DNA of 64,000 nucleotides from Progne subis subis (taxonomy: Eukaryota > Chordata > Aves > Passeriformes > Hirundinidae), in NCBI GenBank assembly GCA_022316685.1, contig JAKJHU010000030.1:16634018-16698017 (forward strand), written 5' to 3'. Below the pieces are notes generated by a model, which had not been told where the DNA came from, made no database searches, and was given only the letters and a program-made list of their open reading frames with translations. Made by a program: the position numbers and the translations under genes. Below are positions 62,441 to 64,000 of the stretch, piece after piece (position 1 is the first letter of the stretch; every line of letters begins with the position of its first letter).

Positions 62441-63210
62441 TCATAGAATCATGGAATGGCTTGCTTTAGAAAGGACTTAAATGTCATCTAGTTCAGCCGC
62501 CCTGCCATGGGCAGGAGTATCTTCCACTAGACCAGGTTGCTCAAAGACCCATTCAGCCTGGCTTTGAACACTTCCAGAGATGGAACATCCACAACTTCTC
62601 TGGACAACCTGTTCCAGTGCATCACCACCCTCACAGGAAGGAATTTACTCCTAATAATTCCTAATACCTAATCTAAACCTTCCCTCTCAAAGTTTAAAGC
62701 CATTCCCCCTTTTTCTGTCACTAGATGCCCTTGTAAAATGCACCTCTCCATCTTTACTGTAGACTCCCTTCAGGTACTGGAAGGCTGCAATTTGATCACC
62801 CCAAGGGTGCACAATCCTGGTTGTCTTAGCCTTTCCTGACAGGAAAGGTGCTTCATCCCTCTAATCATCTTGGTGGTCTCCAGACTCACTCCAGCAGGTG
62901 AATGTCCTTCCTGTATTGGGGACCCTAGGGTTGGATGTAGTACCTGAGTGGGGGGTCATCAAGAGTGTGGTAGAGGGACACAATCCTCTCCCTCACCTTT
63001 CTGCTCACAGTGCTTTGGATTCAGCCCAGGACAGGTTTGGCTTTCTGGGCTGCAAGTGCCCATGGCTGAATCATATCCAGCCTTTCTTCCACCAGCATCC
63101 CCAAGAAGCAGGGGTGCTCAGCAGGGCTGCTCTTGATTTGTTCATCCCCCAGACTGCAGGGATGGCAGTTGGGTTCCCAAACTAGCTGTAGCACATTCAC
63201 TCAGATGCAG
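62441..63210 (-). mobile_element. CR1 LINE, 3' part of about 770 bases
   Basis: The plus strand opens with TCATAGAATCATGGAATGGC and then follows the antisense of a young avian CR1 over its 3' region: CACTAGACCAGGTTGCTCAA, CATCCACAACTTCTCTGGAC, AGCCATTCCCCCTTTTTCTG, CAGGTACTGGAAGGCTGCAA, and further ORF2-antisense phrases such as TTTGGCTTTCTGGGCTGCAA (63037 on) and TTCATCCCCCAGACTGCAGG. Similarity ends near 63210. The plus-strand frames at 62898-63185 are antisense shadows of the element's ORF2. Confidence 0.95.
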
Positions 63211-64000
63211 TCCCTTGACCGGTTTTCTACATAAGCGCTCCTTCCATCTTGATATCTTGGGAAAACTAGGAGCTTTCTTTTGCTTCCAAGATACAACTGG
63301 ACCCTGAAAACTCATTGAAGGGCCTGAGAAACAGTTTTTTGACTAAGTGAAGGTTTTATTTCTTGCTGAGCAAAGGGACTGTTATTAGAAGATGGAAAAC
63401 AGGTGTTAGAAGGGAAGGAAATGGGGAAACCCTTGTGTTTCTTTCGATAACCATGAAATTTTAAGCACTTTTAAAGATTCTTGCCTAAATGTCTCAGTTG
63501 ATGAGGCTCCTTTTCAATTCAGAATGAGGCTAAGCACACGTCACTTTTCGCTTTGATGAAAGAGGAAGGACGTGCAGAGGTGGAGGGTCAGGATGGACAC
63601 ATAGAGGTGGAGGTCAGGAGTGCAACGAGTACCTGCCTGAGGAAAGCACCACGCTGCAGGCATGAGAAGAAGCATAGTTCCGCTGGAGGGAGATCACTCA
63701 GGGTCAAATGTACCTTGTGCATCACCCCTTCCCCACAGCCCCTAGGGTCTGCTCACAGTCAGGGTCCAGGCCATGCTTGTGGACTGTCCCTGCCCCTTAA
63801 GACCTCATAAGAGTATCTCTCATCTGTTACTCCCCAAAAGCCTCTGACAGTGTCTGTGTAGAAGAGCCTCTCTTTCTTTTTCTTGCCTGAGGAAAAAACA
63901 GCATGAGTGTCATTGCTGGGAAAAGGTGCCAGACTGGTGTTCCTGTGTTCAGCTGAAGGCTGGTTACAGCAAACTCAGTGCAGGGAAGACGCTTCCAAGA
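63211..64000. other. Unique sequence to the window end
   Basis: Unique DNA. AGAGGTGGAGG occurs twice, 27 bases apart (63576-63586 and 63603-63613). The 85-codon frame at 63553-63810 has no domain. Confidence 0.5.

Noticed and set aside
62898..63185. 95-codon plus-strand frame
   Set aside because: It is the antisense shadow of the CR1 copy at 62441-63210.
1..64000. CRISPR arrays, operons, riboswitches, phage or plasmid features
   Set aside because: No regularly spaced direct repeats, no tightly packed genes and a clearly vertebrate repeat content.

Overview
The window looks like non-coding DNA from a bird, most likely a songbird or other neoavian. The basis is the repeat content. There are many short, 5'-truncated CR1 LINE copies ending in the avian octamer-like tail (ATTCTATGATTCTATGAT). 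Older, strongly decayed CR1 relics of a kind shared among amniotes are also present. One solo LTR has endogenous beta-retrovirus-like (ERVK-type) layout. Long A/C- or T/G-rich low-complexity tracts occur. I see no bacterial gene organisation, no operons, no CRISPR array, and no rRNA or tRNA gene. The species assignment is an inference from repeat style and not a proven identification.

No protein-coding gene could be supported. The open reading frames are short, overlap on both strands, lack recognisable domains and mostly lie in unique AT-rich sequence or inside repeats. The one reading frame above 200 codons (31887-32516, minus) has a good start context but no recognisable domain, and I treat it as a weak candidate only. 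The window is best read as intergenic or long-intron sequence.

Layout: 1-693 CR1 (+) cut by the window edge; 1113-1378 CR1 (-); about 4850-4940 an ancient L2/MIR-type tail; 8316-8518 an A/C-rich tract; 12223-13580 two CR1 pieces (-) flanking a long T/GT/T tract; 20361-22110 T-rich and ATT-rich tracts followed by a nearly 900-base CR1 (-) holding the end of a reverse-transcriptase ORF; 25057-25323 CR1 (+); 30836-30960 CR1 (-); 37850-37932 a 54-base T run; 39948-39998 an AAAT/AAAAT microsatellite; 41071-41460 a solo LTR (-) with a 6-base target duplication; 41800-41960, 44500-44645, 47217-47470, 51885-52180 and 61290-61425 ancient CR1 relics; 45549-45607 and 51138-51337 younger CR1 tails; 54191-54320 another A/C-rich tract; 62441-63210 a CR1 (-) of about 770 bases. 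The remainder is unique sequence with no recognisable feature.

Nothing works together as a pathway. The main biological content is a layered record of retroelement insertion: an ancient amniote CR1/L2 layer, a younger avian CR1 layer, and one retroviral LTR. I did not find an undescribed multi-gene system. The most checkable observations are the LTR with its target-site duplication, the ancient reverse-transcriptase relics, the 209-codon reading frame, and a few small inverted or tandem repeats.
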